Positions 5,920-8,322 of a DNA stretch of 8,322 bases are shown here, in pieces. Below the pieces are notes generated by a model, which had not been told where the DNA came from, made no database searches, and saw nothing but the letters and a program-made list of their open reading frames with translations. The stretch is taken from positions 1 through 8,322 of the forward strand of contig JAENZU010000123.1 in NCBI GenBank assembly GCA_016841125.1, given 5' to 3'. Source of the stretch: Melioribacter sp. GTDB lineage: Bacteria; Bacteroidota; Ignavibacteria; Ignavibacteriales; Melioribacteraceae. Positions within the stretch are counted from its first letter, which is position 1; each line of letters opens with the position of its first letter. The translations under genes were made by a program, and so were the position numbers.

Positions 5920-7571
5920 AAGACCACCGTTTCTTCGTAAGCACCAAAATGCACTTTTAGCTGATTTACCATTTCTCCTAAAGTAACATAATTTTCCGCA
6001 GCGGTTATAAATACAGGCATTAAATTTTTTCCATCCCTCACTGCAGCATCAATCTCATTTAGAGAGTTTTGAACTGCGCCGATGTTTCTGCTCTGTTTCA
6101 ATTCCGCAAGTCTTTCTTTCTGTTTAACTTCAACTTCCGGAGAAACTTGTAAAATTGGAATTTCTATTTTTTCGTTTTCTTCAACAAATTCATTAACACC
6201 AACAACAAATTTTTCTTTTCTTTCCAATTCTTTTTGATATTGGTAAGCTGCATCAGAAATTTCTTTTTGAAAATAACCGGATTCGATTGCCGGAATAACT
6301 CCGCCTAGTGAATCTATTTCATCAAAAATTTTATTAGCCTGTTCTTCCATTTTGTTTGTTAATGATTCAACATAGTAACTGCCGCCTAACGGATCAACTG
6401 TGTTAATGATGCCGGTTTCATAAGCCAGCAGCTGTTGTGTTCTTAATGCAATCTTAACTGCCTTTTCACTTGGAAGCGCGAGAGTTTCATCCATTGAATT
6501 TGTGTGGAGAGATTGTGTTCCGCCTAAGACCGCAGCCATTGCCTGAAATGCAGTTCTAACAATATTGTTCTCAGGCTGCTGAGCAGTTAATGTACATCCG
6601 GCAGTTTGAGTGTGAAACCTTAACCAGCAGCTTCGTTCATTCTTTGCGCCGTATTTTTCCTTCATTCTTCTCGCGTAAATTCTTCTGGCTGCTCTGAACT
6701 TGGCAATCTCTTCAAAGAAATCGAGATGGGAATTAAAAAAAAAAGATATGCGGGGAGCAAACGAATCTACATCCATTCCCCTTTCAATACAAGCTTCAAT
6801 GTATGCAAATCCATCTGCCAAAGTATAAGCTAACTCTTGAACCGCAGTCGAGCCGGCTTCTCGAATGTGATATCCGCTAACAGATACCGGATTCCATTGC
6901 GGTACTTCGGCTGTACAGTATTCGATCATATCTGTAATTATACGCATTGAAGGAGAGGGTGGATATATATATTCCTTCTGAGCAATGTATTCTTTCAATA
7001 TATCATTTTGTAAAGTTCCGCGTAATTTTTCAAATCCTATATTCTGTTTTTTCGCGATAGCTAAATAATAGGCGAATATCATAGCTGCCGGAGAGTTAAT
7101 AGTCATTGAAGTAGAAACTTTAGCAAGAGGAATTTCATTGAATAATATTTCCATATCGGCAAGGGAGGAAATCGACACTCCGCATATTCCAACTTCACCT
7201 TCGCTAAGCGGATCATCTGCATCAACTCCCATTAATGTTGGTAGATCGAATGCAACCGATAATCCCGTCTGACCGTTTTTCAAAAGGTATTTAAATCTTT
7301 CATTTGTATCTTCGGGAGATCCAAAACCGGCAAACTGCCTCATGGTCCAAATCCTGCCTCTATAACCATTCGTGTGAATTCCCCTGGTATAAGGAAACTG
7401 GCCTGGAAATGCTAGGTCTTCAGTGAAGTTGATGTCGGCGATATCATCCGGGTCATAAAGACCTTTAACGGGTTCGCCCGAAACCGAAGTAAATTTCATT
7501 CCGGTTGTTTTTGCATCGGATAAGGATTTTACATATGCTTCTTTATAATTTTTATATTCGTCTAAATTCAT
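5916..7571 (-). CDS. B12-dependent acyl-CoA mutase, large (catalytic) subunit; isobutyryl-CoA-mutase-like active site
   Basis: Complete protein of 551 residues covering the catalytic TIM-barrel half of the methylmalonyl-CoA mutase family. It ends without the roughly 130-residue cobalamin-binding domain (no DxHxxG motif), so a separate small subunit must exist elsewhere. Conserved features include YRGRIWTMRQFAGFG (70-84), GLSVAFDLPTLMG (103-115), SMTINSPAA (155-163), GTLQNDILKEYIAQKEYIYP (185-204), SGYHIREAG (232-240, His235 equivalent to His244), LRFHTQTAG (317-325), LTAQQPENN (328-336) and GGTQSLHTNS (350-359). The positions equivalent to Tyr89 and Arg207 of Propionibacterium methylmalonyl-CoA mutase are Phe80 and Gln198, the pair known from isobutyryl-CoA mutase. 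The likely reaction is therefore isobutyryl-CoA to n-butyryl-CoA or a related skeleton rearrangement; methylmalonyl-CoA is less likely. The ATG has GGAG five bases upstream. The stop overlaps the next gene. Ten consecutive T residues encode part of ISFFFN. Confidence 0.95.
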   Translation of the reverse strand: MNLDEYKNYKEAYVKSLSDAKTTGMKFTSVSGEPVKGLYDPDDIADINFTEDLAFPGQFPYTRGIHTNGYRGRIWTMRQFAGFGSPEDTNERFKYLLKNGQTGLSVAFDLPTLMGVDADDPLSEGEVGICGVSISSLADMEILFNEIPLAKVSTSMTINSPAAMIFAYYLAIAKKQNIGFEKLRGTLQNDILKEYIAQKEYIYPPSPSMRIITDMIEYCTAEVPQWNPVSVSGYHIREAGSTAVQELAYTLADGFAYIEACIERGMDVDSFAPRISFFFNSHLDFFEEIAKFRAARRIYARRMKEKYGAKNERSCWLRFHTQTAGCTLTAQQPENNIVRTAFQAMAAVLGGTQSLHTNSMDETLALPSEKAVKIALRTQQLLAYETGIINTVDPLGGSYYVESLTNKMEEQANKIFDEIDSLGGVIPAIESGYFQKEISDAAYQYQKELERKEKFVVGVNEFVEENEKIEIPILQVSPEVEVKQKERLAELKQSRNIGAVQNSLNEIDAAVRDGKNLMPVFITAAENYVTLGEMVNQLKVHFGAYEETVVF

Positions 7572-7628
7572 TTTTTCTCCACATAATTATTACTAGCCGC
7601 TGCTAAAACAATTAAAATAAAAAACTAG
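7572..7628 (-). other. Short intergenic spacer between mutL and the mutase gene
   Basis: This 57-base AT-rich gap is the widest break in the upstream part of the cluster. It holds the mutase ribosome binding site and a weak four-base inverted repeat (TAGC/GCTA), but no convincing terminator. A promoter for the downstream genes could lie here, but no sequence match is good enough to call one. Confidence 0.4.
7577..7582 (-). promoter_or_regulatory. Ribosome binding site of the mutase gene
   Basis: The minus strand reads GTGGAG followed by five A residues and ATG. Good match and spacing support the ATG start of the mutase. Confidence 0.65.
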
Positions 7629-8322
7629 TTATGTTCTTCCAAATCGTTTATCTAGCTCCTCTAAAGGAATTTTAATTACAATCGGTCTTCCGTGCGGGCA
7701 AACATAGGGCATTGATGTTGCAAACAGTTTATCGACCAACACCCTCATTTCCTGCTCATTTAATTTGTCCCCGGCTTTTATTGCAGCTTTGCATGAATAA
7801 GATTTTGCAATGTTGTCTTTAACATCAAGCTGTTTTTCTCTTTGATTAGTTTTGTATTCTTCAACAATGTCTAACAAAACTTGAGCTTCAGTACCTACTT
7901 TTACATCATCGGGCACTCCGGTGATAACAACCGAATTCTTACTGAAAAATTTAATTTCGAATCCCAATTTTTCGAGAAAAGATTCAAGTTCTTTGAGCAG
8001 TGCATAATCTCCGGGATCTAATTGAAGAGTTGGAGAAAAGATCAACTGCTGAGAAAAAGGTAAATTGGCGGAAAATGATTTAAGTGCTTTTTCGTAAAGA
8101 ATACGCTCATGTGCAACGTGCTGATCAATTATCATCAATCCGCTTTTAATTTGGGACAAAATATATTTGTTGTGAAGCGAAAAAAGGAATCTCGAAGCGA
8201 GTGATGATTCTGATTGTGATGAAGAACCTGAATGATATGTCTCTTTAACGGACTGCTCATTAAACGGATGATCCAAATTTTGATCTTTCGGTGATGCTTT
8301 AATTTCGCGATGTATTGAGCCG
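7629..8322 (-). CDS. mutL: DNA mismatch repair protein MutL, C-terminal part (cut by window edge)
   Basis: The last 230 residues are present and the frame stays open to the window edge; the N-terminal GHKL ATPase lies beyond it. A Ser/Gln-rich linker (fragment residues about 23-43) leads into the MutL C-terminal dimerisation and endonuclease domain. Motifs in order are DQHVAHERILYE (nucleotides 8091-8126), equivalent to the metal-binding DQHA(X)2E(X)4E with Val for Ala; QLIFSP, a plausible sliding-clamp-binding Qxx[LIF]xP motif; SCK, in place of the usual ACR/ACK; CPHGRP; and a terminal FGRT. This set marks a MutL that nicks DNA itself, as in bacteria without MutH. In the cell it acts with MutS and the clamp in post-replicative repair. 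A TTG at 8274-8276 that could be read as a start is internal: coding continues upstream of it (residues GSIHREIKASPKDQN) to the edge. The mutase gene starts 57 bases after the stop. Confidence 0.95.
   Translation of the reverse strand, partial: GSIHREIKASPKDQNLDHPFNEQSVKETYHSGSSSQSESSLASRFLFSLHNKYILSQIKSGLMIIDQHVAHERILYEKALKSFSANLPFSQQLIFSPTLQLDPGDYALLKELESFLEKLGFEIKFFSKNSVVITGVPDDVKVGTEAQVLLDIVEEYKTNQREKQLDVKDNIAKSYSCKAAIKAGDKLNEQEMRVLVDKLFATSMPYVCPHGRPIVIKIPLEELDKRFGRT

Noticed and set aside
7572..7628. Promoter for the mutase operon (TTGTTT with a TAATTA-like -10)
   Set aside because: The -10 match is poor and such AT-rich hexamers are expected by chance. No -7 TAnnTTTG element is present either.
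8274..8276. TTG as the start of a short 215-residue protein
   Set aside because: The reading frame continues uninterrupted to the window edge and the product is the MutL C-terminal domain, so this is an internal Leu codon of a longer gene.
1..8322. Mobile element, CRISPR array, tRNA/rRNA or defence system
   Set aside because: No direct-repeat array, inverted terminal repeats, transposase, integrase or RNA-gene pattern was seen. Genes are tightly packed on one strand with uniform composition.

Overview
The window is AT-rich, and every gene I can support lies on the minus strand, so it reads from position 8322 down to 1. No 16S, tRNA or other taxonomic marker is present. A free-living Gram-negative-type bacterium of the Bacteroidota/Chlorobi/Ignavibacteria neighbourhood fits best. 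The grounds are an outer-membrane-style lipoprotein signal, a MutL that carries its own endonuclease motifs, a B12-dependent acyl-CoA mutase split from its cobalamin domain, and the tgt-yajC pair. The phylum is inference only.

In transcription order: the 3' part of mutL (7629-8322); a B12-dependent acyl-CoA mutase large subunit (5916-7571); a UbiA-type polyprenyl-phosphate phosphoribosyltransferase (5047-5919); a small lipoprotein of unknown role (4595-5050); a CNNM/CorC-type CBS-domain membrane protein (3347-4594); a DCC-family (DUF393) CxxC protein with no normal start codon (2944-3354); tgt (1739-2887); yajC (1427-1738); a Rho-independent terminator (1371-1397); an agmatinase-family ureohydrolase (472-1353); and the 5' part of an NfeD/ClpP-class membrane serine protease (1-441).

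From the mutase to the DCC gene the junctions are extremely tight (TTGA and ATGA overlaps, a TAA abutting ATG, an 8-base overlap), and tgt and yajC also abut. The block from the mutase, perhaps from mutL, to yajC therefore looks like one transcript ending at the hairpin downstream of yajC. The products mix housekeeping roles: mismatch repair, queuosine tRNA modification, Sec accessory protein, polyamine or arginine metabolism and membrane proteins. They do not form one obvious pathway.

The main points for a second look are these. First, a complete DCC-family gene fills what a start-codon-based gene caller would leave as a 459-base gap, because its apparent start is ATC. Second, the mutase would normally be called methylmalonyl-CoA mutase, but it has Phe and Gln at the two positions where methylmalonyl-CoA mutases have Tyr89 and Arg207, which is the isobutyryl-CoA mutase signature. 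I found no mobile element, CRISPR array, RNA gene or defence system, and I do not think the window holds a wholly new system.
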